A stretch of DNA of 64,000 bases from assembly GCA_025454975.1 (NCBI GenBank), contig JALONK010000020.1:30059-94058 (forward strand). The letters are read 5' to 3'. The stretch's first letter is position 1. Every line of letters starts with the position of its first letter. Both the position numbers and the translations under genes were made by a program. The notes under the pieces were generated by a model. It worked only from the letters and a program-made list of their open reading frames with translations, searched no databases and was not told the DNA's origin. Source of the DNA: Bacteroidia bacterium. Lineage in GTDB: Bacteria > Bacteroidota > Bacteroidia > UKL13-3. Shown here piece after piece: positions 8,137 through 17,367 of this stretch.

Positions 8137-9498
8137 TTAAGCCAATGCATCAATCACATCTTGTTTGGTAATAATATGAACGTCACCAATTAAGGTTTTC
8201 ATCAAAACTGCGTGATTTTCTTTGGTAATTAATTTTGATACTTCTTCAATACTTGCATCTTGATGTACAAAAGGAAAAGGAGCCTGCATTAGTTCTTTAA
8301 CTTGTTTAGCTTTTAAGTCGGGATGTTCTATTAAGGTGCTATACAAGTGTGTGTCATTTACCGAACCCACAAAATTACCATTAGTATCAATTACAGGAAT
8401 TTGTGATACATCGAATTTGCGCATCATAGTTATAACTTGAGATACTTCATCATCAGCTTTTGCTGTAACCAATTTCAGATGCTTATGTCCTTCTATTAAG
8501 TCAATTGCCTTTGGCGAATCATTTATTAAAAATCCACGGTCACGCATCCAATCGTCGTTAAACATTTTACCTAAATATCGTGTACCGTGATCATGAAAGA
8601 TTACAACAACAACATCATCTTTTTTAAACATTGATTTCATTTGCATGATGCCTGCCAATGCCGAACCTGCGGAGTTTCCAACAAAAATTCCTTCTTCACG
8701 CGGAATTCTTCTTGTCATAACGGCGGCATCTTTATCCGTTACTTTTTCGAAATGGTCAATCACTTCAAAATCTACATTTTTAGGTAAAAAGTCTTCGCCA
8801 ATGCCTTCTGTTATGTAAGGATAAATTTCGTCTTTATCAAAAATGCCGGTTTCTTTATACTTCTTAAACACAGAACCATAAGTATCAATACCTAATATTT
8901 TAATATTTGGGTTTTGCTCTTTTAAAAATTTACCTGTTCCACAAATGGTTCCACCCGTTCCAACGCCAACCACAAGATGAGTAATTTTACCTTCTGTTTG
9001 TTTCCAAATTTCAGGACCTGTTTGTTCGTAATGAGCTTTTGAGTTGCTTAAATTATCATATTGGTTAGGTTTCCAAGAGTTAGGGATTTCTCTTTCTAAA
9101 CGCGATGAAACAGAATAATACGAGCGAGGGTCTTCGGGGTCAACATCAGTTGGACAAACAATTACTTCTGCACCAAATGCTTTTAAGGCATCTACTTTCT
9201 CTTTACTTTGTTTATCGGTTGTAGTAAAAATACAACGATATCCTTTAATGACGGCTGCTATGGCTAAGCCCATTCCGGTATTGCCGCTAGTGCCTTCAAT
9301 AATGGTGTAGCCGGGTTTTATTAAGCCTGCTTTTTCTGCATCCTCAATCATTTTCAGCGCCATACGGTCTTTTATTGAGTTGCCCGGGTTAGATGTTTCA
9401 ATCTTAGCCAGAACCGTACAAGGCAAATCTTTCGTTATTTTATTTAGTTTTACCAATGGTGTGTTGCCAATGGTTTCAAGTACATTATTATACCACAT
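8137..9498 (-). CDS. Cystathionine beta-synthase (PLP fold plus CBS-domain pair)
   Basis: A 453-residue fold-type II PLP enzyme that condenses serine (or O-acetylserine) with homocysteine, in transsulfuration. The PLP lysine is K43 in NPGNSIKDR, the substrate loop is EGTSGNTGMGLA (residues 68-79), and the phosphate-binding loop is GVGTGGTICGTGKFLKE. The C-terminal 130 residues hold a Bateman pair of CBS modules (VSQVITMMRKFDVSQIPVIDTNGNFVGSV and the following repeat). These usually bind an adenosyl ligand and regulate activity. The architecture matches cystathionine beta-synthase rather than plain cysteine synthase, which lacks CBS domains. A cysteine-synthase activity cannot be excluded. Confidence 0.9.
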   Translation of the reverse strand: MWYNNVLETIGNTPLVKLNKITKDLPCTVLAKIETSNPGNSIKDRMALKMIEDAEKAGLIKPGYTIIEGTSGNTGMGLAIAAVIKGYRCIFTTTDKQSKEKVDALKAFGAEVIVCPTDVDPEDPRSYYSVSSRLEREIPNSWKPNQYDNLSNSKAHYEQTGPEIWKQTEGKITHLVVGVGTGGTICGTGKFLKEQNPNIKILGIDTYGSVFKKYKETGIFDKDEIYPYITEGIGEDFLPKNVDFEVIDHFEKVTDKDAAVMTRRIPREEGIFVGNSAGSALAGIMQMKSMFKKDDVVVVIFHDHGTRYLGKMFNDDWMRDRGFLINDSPKAIDLIEGHKHLKLVTAKADDEVSQVITMMRKFDVSQIPVIDTNGNFVGSVNDTHLYSTLIEHPDLKAKQVKELMQAPFPFVHQDASIEEVSKLITKENHAVLMKTLIGDVHIITKQDVIDALA

Positions 9499-9553
9499 GT
9501 GTGCAAAGATATAGCTTAGGTTAGGAGTATGAAATAAAAATAGAAAATATACA

Positions 9554-10246
9554 TTAGTCCTTGAAAAATCTGGTGCTGTAAGCGATAATTTCGTCAGGAT
9601 TTATTTTATCAAGTGGATGCCCAGTATCAGGTATTACCCATAAAGAACAATTAGGAATCAGTTTATAAACTCTGATGTTATCGTCTAAACCCGCAGTTAA
9701 ATCTTTATCGCCAACACCTAATGTTACCTTACAACTGATGGATTTATAATCATCGTCACCTAAAGTAATACCTTTGGATAAACTATTCATCATATCTTCG
9801 GTATTGCTTAATACTTGTTTCCAAAAATTAAGTCCATGCTGCATCATCAGTTGATTGGCAAATCCGGGTACCTTCTCTATCATTTTTTCTGCGTTAAGCA
9901 TGGCAGTTTCTTTTGCAGTACTCAGCGGGTCCCAATTAAACTTGGTATTGAGCGTTAAAATTTTATCTACCTTTTCGGGATATTTTGTTGCAAAATGTAA
10001 AGCTGCATATCCTCCCATACTGTAACCAAGTATGTTAGTTTTCGAGATGTTATTTTTTGTTAAATAATTAAGAATATCTTTAGTAAAAGTATCGAAACTA
10101 TAACCTGTTAACGGCATGGGTTCACCTCCATGACCACTGAAATTAAAACGGTGAATGTTAAAGTTGGGTTCCAAGGCAGTGGCTAGTGCATCAAATTGAG
10201 CTTTACTTCCTAAAGCACCATGTAATAATAGAAGAGGTGTTTTCAT
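9554..10246 (-). CDS. Alpha/beta-fold hydrolase (MenH/BioH-like)
   Basis: A 230-residue cytosolic alpha/beta hydrolase. The oxyanion loop is LLLHGALGSKAQF, the nucleophile elbow GYSMGG puts the catalytic serine at S76, the acid is D180 or D182 (GVGDKDL), and the histidine is H210 (DTGHPLDK). Size and motifs fit the MenH/BioH/haloperoxidase-like group of esterases, but the substrate is not inferable. It begins 5 nt downstream of the thioesterase stop, so the two are likely co-expressed and may both act on acyl or thioester substrates. Confidence 0.85.
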   Translation of the reverse strand: MKTPLLLLHGALGSKAQFDALATALEPNFNIHRFNFSGHGGEPMPLTGYSFDTFTKDILNYLTKNNISKTNILGYSMGGYAALHFATKYPEKVDKILTLNTKFNWDPLSTAKETAMLNAEKMIEKVPGFANQLMMQHGLNFWKQVLSNTEDMMNSLSKGITLGDDDYKSISCKVTLGVGDKDLTAGLDDNIRVYKLIPNCSLWVIPDTGHPLDKINPDEIIAYSTRFFKD

Positions 10247-10251
10247 GACTT

Positions 10252-10671
10252 TTATTTTAAAGTGTAAGCATCCATAACCCAGTCCGGAATTATCTCGGCT
10301 TTCTGAGTGGCTAAATTAATAAGTGTGTAATTAAAATAACCATCACAACAAATTTTTCCTGTGAGTTTATTTTTAATGGCAAACTCAACTGTGACGTCGG
10401 CCTTTCTAATTTCAGTAAGGCGTGTTGATACCAACATGCTATCACCTAATTTTAAGGCACGTTTAAACTGCATGTGACAAGTGTTTATAACCCATCCTAA
10501 TCCTTTTTCAAAATAAATACTCATGGGGTTGTGGTAGCATCTTTCCATTTGGTCAAATCTTGCAGCTAATACATAATCCATATAACGCGAACTATGCACA
10601 TGCATAAACATATCAATATCATCAGGTCTAACCTGTAATTCGGTTTCGTAGGTGTTATTATTTATTTGCAT
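10252..10671 (-). CDS. Acyl-CoA thioesterase, hot-dog (4HBT) family
   Basis: A 139-residue single hot-dog domain. The N-terminal motif VRPDDIDMFMHVHSSRYMDYV matches the 4-hydroxybenzoyl-CoA thioesterase/YbgC group, in which a conserved Asp near the start of the central helix is catalytic. Such enzymes hydrolyse acyl-CoA or acyl-ACP thioesters in the cytosol. It is first in a two-gene minus-strand unit with the alpha/beta hydrolase. The start is the ATG giving MQINNNTYE. Confidence 0.85.
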   Translation of the reverse strand: MQINNNTYETELQVRPDDIDMFMHVHSSRYMDYVLAARFDQMERCYHNPMSIYFEKGLGWVINTCHMQFKRALKLGDSMLVSTRLTEIRKADVTVEFAIKNKLTGKICCDGYFNYTLINLATQKAEIIPDWVMDAYTLK

Positions 10672-10861
10672 TTTACTGTTGTGGAGGTATTACTACAAAC
10701 ATAAGACAAATGTGTAAAGAGCTGCCATAAGTTATTAAGGCAGAAAAAAAATGAGATAGTTTTATATAAAAATTTTCTTCCTTACAGTAGTGCGCCTTAG
10801 GAGTTATTTTGTTTAAGCTTACTTGCACAAATCAAAATTATTCTAAACATTTGTTGCGTCT

Positions 10862-11050
10862 TATGGTGTTTTGAGGTAATACTAATTACCCAAAAACTTA
10901 ATAGGGAATCAGGTGAAAATCCTGAACAGTACCCGCTGCTGTAAGTATTTATGGGAATTATTTCCATTCTTTTTACACTCCTATGCCACTGTTAGTTAAC
11001 TAACGGGAAGGCCTGTAAAAACGAATACAAGTCAGAAGACCTGCCTAAGC
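10862..11050 (+). ncRNA. Cobalamin (B12) riboswitch
   Basis: The conserved core of the cobalamin riboswitch is readable in order: GGGAATCAGGTGAAAATCC near 10903-10922, CAGTACCCGCTGCTGTAA at 10927-10944, GCCACTG at 10985-10991, GGGAAGGC at 11004-11011, and the 3' box AGTCAGAAGACCTGCC at 11030-11045. It lies about 100 nt upstream of a TonB-dependent receptor, as in other Bacteroidota B12-transport loci. No strong intrinsic terminator is seen before 11154, so control may be at translation. An ACGAAG/CTTCGT pair downstream could be part of the switch. Exact ends are approximate. Confidence 0.95.
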
Positions 11051-11153
11051 AAAATAAAACACGAAGCTTTCGGGAAAAAAAGCAACGAGTTGGTAATGTA
11101 TTTATTTATAAAGCCTCTTCGTATTTCCTCATGGCTTCATTATAGCAGATATA

Positions 11154-13023
11154 ATGAACAAGGTATTTATTTTATGTGGTATTCTCCTTATTGCTTTTGC
11201 AGCATCAGCGCAGCAGCAACAGCAGGATAGTGTTGTACACATGAAATCATTCACTTTCATTCAAAACAGATTTAATTTACTCAATCCAACATTACGGGTT
11301 CAAAAAACTGATTCATTTACGGCGCAACTGTTTCAAGCTAATCAATTATCGCAATTGTTGGCGATGAATGCACAAATATTCGTTCGTTCGTATGGATTTA
11401 TGCAATTAACCGGAAGCAGCATGCGTGGGGCAGGGTCAGAGCATACCGCTGTTTTATGGAATGGTATCAGCATACAAAATAATATGCTTGGGCAACTTGA
11501 TTTAAGTTTAATTCAAACCGGAATTATGGATGAGATTGAAATAAACTATGGAGGAAATACAGCATTATTTGGTTCAGGTTCAGTGGGTGGAACCATCATG
11601 CTTAATAATCAACCTAAGCCTAAAAAAAATGGTATAAGTGTGAGCAGTGGTTTTGGAAGTTTTGGTTTGTTTCAATACATGATTCAATCTCATTATGCAA
11701 AAGGTAAATCGTATGTAAGTATAAAGCATTGGCATAGTGAAGCCAGGAACGACTTTAAGTTTGAAGATTTTACAAAAACAAATAAACCGTGGGCGCGATT
11801 AACACACGCCAATTTTACTCACTATGGATTATTGACGGAAGTAGGTACTAAAATCGGAAAACATAGTAGTATTGATGTGAGGTATTGGTATCAAACCATG
11901 GATAGAAATCTCCCGCCTACCATAGGCACACCGGTACGTAATGAATTTCAGTTTGATGATAACCATCGAATTAATGCAGAATGGAATACTATGCTCAAAA
12001 AACTAAAGGTTACAGCACGAACCGCATGGTTATACGATATAATAGATTATCGTAATCCGGATTTACTCATTAATGGATTAGGCAAATCATCCAATATTGT
12101 TGCTGAGGTTGATGGTATTTATCAATATAACAAATACCTTTTATTAAATGCCGGTATTAATACCACTCACGCATCAGCCAAACATGAAAGCTTTTTAAGA
12201 ACAGTTGAACGAAACACCCAAGCAGTTTTTGGTGGATTTAGTTATACCAGGAATTTATGGAACGTTCGTACCAGTTTCAGACAAGAATTAATGAATGGCG
12301 ACATTCTTCCTTTTACCGGAACTATCACGGCTCATGTGCGTTTGATGCCAACTATCATGATGGGAGCAAATGCAGGTCGTTCTTATCGAATATTAACTTT
12401 TAATGAGTTGTTTTGGCCCCCGGGGAATCCAAATTTAAAGCCGGAGCAAGGTTGGCAACAAGAGCTTTCATTACACTACAACAAAAAGATTTCGAAGCTA
12501 TTGTTCAAAAGTGATTTGCATGTTTTTAACCGACAAATAAACAACCTGATATTATGGCGAACATTTGGTGGCTTTATCACCCCGGTTAATTTAAATAGAG
12601 TACATAGCCAAGGATTAGAGTGGAGTACACAACTTTTATTGGCAATTAAAAAAGTAATCATAACCTGTCGATATGACCTCAGTTATACCCAATCAATTAA
12701 TACAAAAGTTGGGTCATTAAATGATGCTTCCTTAAACAAACAATTGGTTTATGTACCCATAAATCAACACTTGTTTTGGTTATCAGTAAAGTATAAGTCG
12801 TTTTATGTTTCATATCAACATGGCGTTACAGGACATCGTTTTACAAGCAGTGATAATCGTAGTTTTTTAGAGGCTTATCAAACCGGTAATTTCTTTATGG
12901 GTGCAATTTCAGTTGCAAGTATTTAATATTTGGGGTGAAAACTACCAGGTGATGCCGGCTCGACCAATGCCTCTTCAACATTATATGCTAACAATAACAA
13001 TCAAAATTTTAACTAAATCATAA
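11154..13023 (+). pseudogene. TonB-dependent receptor, B12-regulated (BtuB-like), frameshifted near its C-terminus
   Basis: Outer-membrane receptor with a signal peptide (AFAASAQQ), a plug domain (GSSMRGAGSEHTAVLWNGI, IEINYGGNTALFGSGSVGG) and a 22-strand-type barrel. The frame opened at 11154 stops at 12924-12926 after 590 residues (...GNFFMGAISVASI). The expected last strands continue one base along: from 12901 the +1 frame reads FNIWGENYQVMPARPMP and runs to TAA 13021-13023, two bases before the next ATG. The break lies around 12895-12910, for example one extra G in GGG at 12899-12901. The joint is shorter than usual, so a small deletion is also possible. A working barrel normally needs this final strand. 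Sequencing error, recent inactivation and frameshifting cannot be told apart here. The riboswitch context makes cobalamin or a precursor the likely substrate. Confidence 0.85.
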
Positions 13024-13025
13024 AC

Positions 13026-14627
13026 ATGAAAAAACAAATTTTTACATCTTTAATTGTGGTATTAACTATTGTGAATTTAAAAGCACAAACTGTTGCCGAT
13101 TTCGAATCGTTAGGCTTATCTACTAATCAGGTATTAAATGGTGCAGGAGATCCTGTTAATAGCAACTTTAGCAGTGGTAATATTTTATTTAATAATACTT
13201 ATCAAACAGTATTTGGAGGCTATTGGAGTGCAGGTTGGGCTTATTCAACACTTAAGAATGATAGCACTCCGGGCTTAACAAATTTATATGCTTCTTATGC
13301 TGCAAAGGGAAATGCTAATTCAATGAAATATGGAGTTGGACAACAAGGCAGCACTATCAGAACAAGTGGAGCAGATGCCGGTGATACCATTTATGGCTTT
13401 TACGTAACTAATAGTACTTATGCCGGTTTGAGCATGAAGACTGGAGATATGTTTGCTAAAAAGTTTGGAGGCAATAACGGTGATGATCCGGATTTTTTTG
13501 TTATGACTATCAAAGGATGGAAAAATGGCAATTTATTAAATGATACCGTTGCCTTTTATTTAGCAGATTTCCGATCGCCACAATCAACAAATGATTATAT
13601 TATAAAGGATTGGACATACGTAGATTTGAAAAGTTTAGGAAAGGTTGATTCAATACGAATCACTTTACAATCAAGTGATGTAGGACAATTTGGAATGAAT
13701 ACTCCGGCCTTCTATTGTATTGATGATATCATTACTAAAAATGATACGGCTGATTTTGAAAATTTAAACCTTAGTGCCGGACGTTTTTGGAACAAAGCAA
13801 ATACAACTGTCAGACAAGTTTATGGAGCCGGACATGCGCTGTTTCCATCTCGTTTAACGGTGGCAAGTTGGGGTGATTTTTGGAGTGGTGGCTGGGCAAT
13901 TAGCAATAAAACTGATTCAACAACCGCACAGGTTAATGGATTAGATAAAATTTATAATGCTGTAACCGGAACGGGTGCTGATAGCACAAAAACTTACGCA
14001 CTCGGACAACAAGGTGCCGTAGTTAGGTTGAATGGTTTAGCTAAAGGTGTATCAGGTTTTTATTTAACTAATTCTAATTATGCATTTATTAGCATGAAAT
14101 ATGGTGATGCATTCGCAAAGAAATTTACAGACAGCGATTTTTTTAAGGTTACGGTTAAGGGATATAAAAATGGTAATGTATTATCCACACAAATTTCAGC
14201 CAATTTAGCAACCGGAGTAAATTTGTTAAAAACATGGCAATGGGTTGATGTATCAAGTATAGGCGAAGTTGATAGTATTAGTTTTCACTTGTCATCAAGT
14301 GATACAGGTGCATTCGGAATGAATACTCCTGCTTTCTTTTGTATTGATCAACTTACAACTATAGATAAATCATCAGGTAAATTAGATAATAAATTTCAAG
14401 TACAGGCAACTGTTTATCCAAATCCGGTGACTGAATACATGGAAATTAAATTAAACAACGGTAAAGAAGTTCTTGAAGTTAAGGTATACGGCATAGATGG
14501 TAAATTGGTTCAAACGCATAAGGCTACAACTCGAATAGATGTTAAGGATTTACCGGAAGGAATGTACCATGCAGTTATATTTGATGGATTGAACTACGGT
14601 TCCGTTAAAATAATGGTTCAAAAATAA
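13026..14627 (+). CDS. Tandem DUF4465 secreted protein with T9SS sorting domain
   Basis: A 533-residue protein with signal peptide (LTIVNLKAQ) and two homologous DUF4465 repeats, about residues 22-240 and 241-450. Each starts with a DFE.L.L motif. Each contains YWSAGWAYS or FWSGGWAIS, then YGVGQQG or YALGQQG, then GFYVTNS or GFYLTNS. Each ends FGMNTPAFYCIDDI or FGMNTPAFFCIDQL. Residues about 455-533 are a Por/T9SS C-terminal sorting domain (ATVYPNPVTEYMEI, DLPEGMYHAVI, VKIMVQK), so it is probably exported to the cell surface. Position between the receptor and the BtuG-like gene, under a cobalamin riboswitch, suggests a surface cobalamin-binding accessory. That function is inference. Confidence 0.88.
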   Translation: MKKQIFTSLIVVLTIVNLKAQTVADFESLGLSTNQVLNGAGDPVNSNFSSGNILFNNTYQTVFGGYWSAGWAYSTLKNDSTPGLTNLYASYAAKGNANSMKYGVGQQGSTIRTSGADAGDTIYGFYVTNSTYAGLSMKTGDMFAKKFGGNNGDDPDFFVMTIKGWKNGNLLNDTVAFYLADFRSPQSTNDYIIKDWTYVDLKSLGKVDSIRITLQSSDVGQFGMNTPAFYCIDDIITKNDTADFENLNLSAGRFWNKANTTVRQVYGAGHALFPSRLTVASWGDFWSGGWAISNKTDSTTAQVNGLDKIYNAVTGTGADSTKTYALGQQGAVVRLNGLAKGVSGFYLTNSNYAFISMKYGDAFAKKFTDSDFFKVTVKGYKNGNVLSTQISANLATGVNLLKTWQWVDVSSIGEVDSISFHLSSSDTGAFGMNTPAFFCIDQLTTIDKSSGKLDNKFQVQATVYPNPVTEYMEIKLNNGKEVLEVKVYGIDGKLVQTHKATTRIDVKDLPEGMYHAVIFDGLNYGSVKIMVQK

Positions 14628-14628
14628 T

Positions 14629-15693
14629 ATGAAATTGTCTCAACAATTAAAGTTTTGGTTGATTATAGGTGTTTTCGGTGCGTGTGTAACATCATGCACC
14701 GATAAGCCAACAATAGATCCTTTATTAACTCCGATTATTAATCCTGATGGTGGATTATATATATTAAATGAAGGTAATTTTCAATCAGCAAATGCTTCAA
14801 TTGATTACATTGATTTTAAATCACAACAATACTTTTCGAATGCATTTGAAGCTAAAAACAGCAGGCCATTGGGCGATGTGCTCCAATCAATGAGTCACAT
14901 GGGAAATAATGGATATTTGGTGATAAACAACTCGAAAAAAATTGAAGTAGTAAACATGAGTGATTTAAGTTCAATAGCCACTATAGAAGGGTTTAAATCA
15001 CCAAGATATTTTTACGCATTAAATCCGCAAAAGGCATACGTTACTGAATATTATAATGGTGGGATAAAGTTGGTAAACCTAACGTCTAATACAATTGCAG
15101 GAACCATTCCTGTTGAAGGTAACCTAGAAGAAATGTTAAACGTTGATGGAAAGTTATATGTAACCAATGCAAATAAAAGATTTCTTTATATCATCAATAC
15201 CATAAGTGATGTGGTAATGGATTCCATTGCTTTACCTTTTGGTTCGAATAGCATTGTAAGGGATTTTAATAAAAAGTTGTGGGTATTATGTAGCGGAAAA
15301 GATGGTGCAGTTCCTGAATTTGGAGCGTTAGTAAAAATTAATGCTGAGGCAGATACCATTGAACAGATTTTTACTTTGCCAAGAGAATCAGGGCACGGTC
15401 CGATTAAGTTACGGATTGATGCAGCGGGAAGAACATTATACTGGATTAACAGGCATATTTATCGTCACCAAGTAATATCAGCTCAACTTAATTTGGCACC
15501 GTGGATTGATGCCTACACAAACACCAATTATTGGGCATTGAGATGTGATTCATTAACGAATGAAGTTTATGTTGCAGATGCCATTGATTATATGCAACGA
15601 AGTTTAATTCAGCGCTACAATAGCAATGGAGAATTAAAAGGTTTCTTTAAAGCAGGAACAATAACCGGCGATTTTTATTTTTACTACCGTTAA
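14629..15693 (+). CDS. BtuG-like YncE/DUF5074 beta-propeller surface lipoprotein
   Basis: A 354-residue lipoprotein (signal ending GACVTSC) with a seven-bladed-propeller-like repeat sequence. The start GLYILNEGNFQSANASIDYID and blades such as KIEVVNMSDLSSIATIEG and KAYVTEYYNGGIKLVNL are typical of the DUF5074/YncE group. In Bacteroides, BtuG lipoproteins of this kind bind cobalamin very tightly and cap the BtuB receptor on the cell surface. Here the gene is one base from the DUF4465 gene and downstream of a cobalamin riboswitch, so the same role is a strong inference. Binding residues cannot be assigned by eye. Confidence 0.85.
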   Translation: MKLSQQLKFWLIIGVFGACVTSCTDKPTIDPLLTPIINPDGGLYILNEGNFQSANASIDYIDFKSQQYFSNAFEAKNSRPLGDVLQSMSHMGNNGYLVINNSKKIEVVNMSDLSSIATIEGFKSPRYFYALNPQKAYVTEYYNGGIKLVNLTSNTIAGTIPVEGNLEEMLNVDGKLYVTNANKRFLYIINTISDVVMDSIALPFGSNSIVRDFNKKLWVLCSGKDGAVPEFGALVKINAEADTIEQIFTLPRESGHGPIKLRIDAAGRTLYWINRHIYRHQVISAQLNLAPWIDAYTNTNYWALRCDSLTNEVYVADAIDYMQRSLIQRYNSNGELKGFFKAGTITGDFYFYYR

Positions 15694-15694
15694 T

Positions 15695-15871
15695 ATGCAG
15701 CAAGAGCGAAAAGAAGTACCGTTAAAAAGAAGCGAGTTGAAAGAAGGAACGCATTATTATTTTAATGCGCAGGGATATATGGTATTTACATCATTGTATC
15801 ATCAATTGCGCGGATATTGCTGTGAAAATGGTTGTTTGCATTGTCCTTATGGATTTAAAAAACAACCTTAA
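15695..15871 (+). CDS. DUF5522 small cysteine-rich protein
   Basis: A 58-residue protein starting at ATG 15695, one base after the stop of the BtuG-like gene. It is charged at the N-terminus, then reads HYYFNAQGYMVFTSLYH followed by RGYCCENGCLHCPYGF. The C-C-x3-C-x2-C arrangement plus PYGF is the DUF5522 signature of Bacteroidota and suggests a metal or Fe-S site. No signal peptide is visible, so it is probably cytosolic. It ends the B12-controlled operon; whether it acts on cobalamin is unknown. Confidence 0.85.
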   Translation: MQQERKEVPLKRSELKEGTHYYFNAQGYMVFTSLYHQLRGYCCENGCLHCPYGFKKQP

Positions 15872-15908
15872 CAATAAACACTCAATCGTAAAACAAGGAG
15901 CAAAGTTT

Positions 15909-16358
15909 TTATAATGATGCTGTTGCCGTTGGGGTAATTGATTTATTAATAATTACCCATGTGTCTTGTTGTTTTTCAAATAATAAAACAGATTGAACCG
16001 CAGTTGTTTTTTCACCGCTTTTGTAAATTAAATCAAATTCAAGATAACAATTAGCAACGCCAATTTTCATTTCAGTTATGCGTAACACCATTACATTACC
16101 GCTTTGGTTAGGCAGCTCATTAGTGTAAGGAAGCACTTTTTTGCCAAGTAGTTTAAAAGGTTGTTCCGGGGCTTCATCTATCTTTAAATAGGTTAGTTTA
16201 ATTTTTTCTTTCCAATTTTCAGGTAGGTAATTATTTAAATCAGCAAGCTTCAATCCGGTTTCAATAATTACTTGTTGTTCGTTACTGTTTTGCGCAGTAA
16301 CCGTATTTGGTACTTGAAGAGTAAATACACAAATAAATATCAGCATTAGGTTTTTCAT
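15909..16358 (-). CDS. Hypothetical exported protein
   Basis: A 149-residue protein with a clear signal peptide (MKNLMLIFICVFTLQVPNTVTAQ). The mature part is compact and beta-rich: LPYTNELPNQSGNVMVLRITEMKI and CYLEFDLIYKSGEKTTAVQSVLLF. It resembles small periplasmic NTF2/lipocalin-sized domains, but I recognise no family. It is monocistronic and convergent with the B12 operon. Confidence 0.75.
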   Translation of the reverse strand: MKNLMLIFICVFTLQVPNTVTAQNSNEQQVIIETGLKLADLNNYLPENWKEKIKLTYLKIDEAPEQPFKLLGKKVLPYTNELPNQSGNVMVLRITEMKIGVANCYLEFDLIYKSGEKTTAVQSVLLFEKQQDTWVIINKSITPTATASL

Positions 16359-16729
16359 ACACTTTTAAAAGTTAATTTATTTAGCAAAAAGCCTATACAA
16401 ATAAAAATAAAGCATTTAGTATAAAAAATGAGGAATGCACTTATGCTTAATTATCAGCCTGAAACAACTAAAGAATATTGCAAAAAAGACCTAAGGGCAA
16501 TTATTTAATATTCAGAATATCAGTTGATTAATAAATGTTTTAATATTTTCAAGAAAAAGAGTGTCATTAAAAAATTAATGGAAAATTAACATAATAAAAG
16601 GCTATTTATGTGTATAAATGGCTGTCGTTGGTGTGAAAAATAATCTGTAATGGCAGTTAAAACCCAAAAAAATAGGGGCAATTAACTAGAATAAAGTATG
16701 CATCAATTAGTACAAAATTGCCGGCATCA
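16359..16729. other. 371-bp AT-rich intergenic region
   Basis: Apart from the candidate terminator at 16600-16623, nothing convincing is seen. There is no ORF with codon support (the best is a 21-codon ATG frame) and no tRNA. It probably holds the promoter of the exported-protein gene on the minus strand. Confidence 0.5.
16600..16623 (-). terminator. Candidate terminator of the acetyltransferase gene
   Basis: A 10-bp stem (GGCTATTTAT with ATAAATGGCT, two G-U pairs) with loop GTGT. On the minus strand it is followed by TTTTATTATG. It lies about 110 nt downstream of the acetyltransferase stop. Confidence 0.5.
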
Positions 16730-17311
16730 TCATTCTACTAATCTTGTAACCTTACCGTCTTTCAGTAAATAGATTTGGCCACTTTCTTCGCACGTTGCTG
16801 TTCCTGTTGATGAAAAATTTAAACGATGTCCGTATTCACTCATCCATCCTAATTGTTTGGCCGGATTTCCAACCAATAAAGCATAATCCGGAACTTCTTT
16901 AGTAACTACAGCACCTGCACCAATAAATGCATATTTTCCAATATTGTTGCCGCAAACAATGGTAGCATTTGCTCCAATACTTGCACCTTTTCCAACATGT
17001 GTTTTGCTATATTGTCCTCTTCTATTCACTCCGCTTCTCGGATTAATAACGTTGGTAAATACACAAGAAGGTCCAAGAAATACATCATCATCGCAGGTTA
17101 CCCCGGTATATACCGAAACATTATTTTGAATTTTTACATTATTACCTAATTGTACTTCAGGACTTATCACAACATTTTGACCGATGTTACAGTTCTCTCC
17201 AATGCTACAGTTATTCATTATATGACTAAAATGCCATATTTTAGTGCCCTTACCAATTATACAACCTTCATCAATGTAGGCTGATTCATGTGCGAAAAAA
17301 TCTTTTTCCAT
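16730..17311 (-). CDS. Hexapeptide-repeat N-acetyltransferase (WlbB/WbpD-like)
   Basis: A 193-residue left-handed beta-helix acyltransferase. Hexapeptide repeats run through most of the chain (GCIIGKGTKIWHFSHI, CSIGENCNIGQNVVISPEVQLGNNVKIQ, ASIGANATIVCGNNIGKYAFIGAGAVVTKEVPDYALLVGNPAK). The N-terminal pattern and length fit the acetyl-CoA-dependent transferases that modify UDP-3-amino-glucuronate-type sugars for O-antigen or other surface polysaccharide. No other sugar genes are nearby, so the exact substrate is uncertain. Confidence 0.88.
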   Translation of the reverse strand: MEKDFFAHESAYIDEGCIIGKGTKIWHFSHIMNNCSIGENCNIGQNVVISPEVQLGNNVKIQNNVSVYTGVTCDDDVFLGPSCVFTNVINPRSGVNRRGQYSKTHVGKGASIGANATIVCGNNIGKYAFIGAGAVVTKEVPDYALLVGNPAKQLGWMSEYGHRLNFSSTGTATCEESGQIYLLKDGKVTRLVE

Positions 17312-17367
17312 GATTCAATCTTACTTATAGTTTTTAACTTCTACAAATGAAATAGATTTGAATTGTT

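Noticed and set aside
16444..16509. 21-codon ATG frame in the gap before the acetyltransferase
   Set aside because: Too short, with no signal sequence, no promoter and no conserved motif; probably chance.
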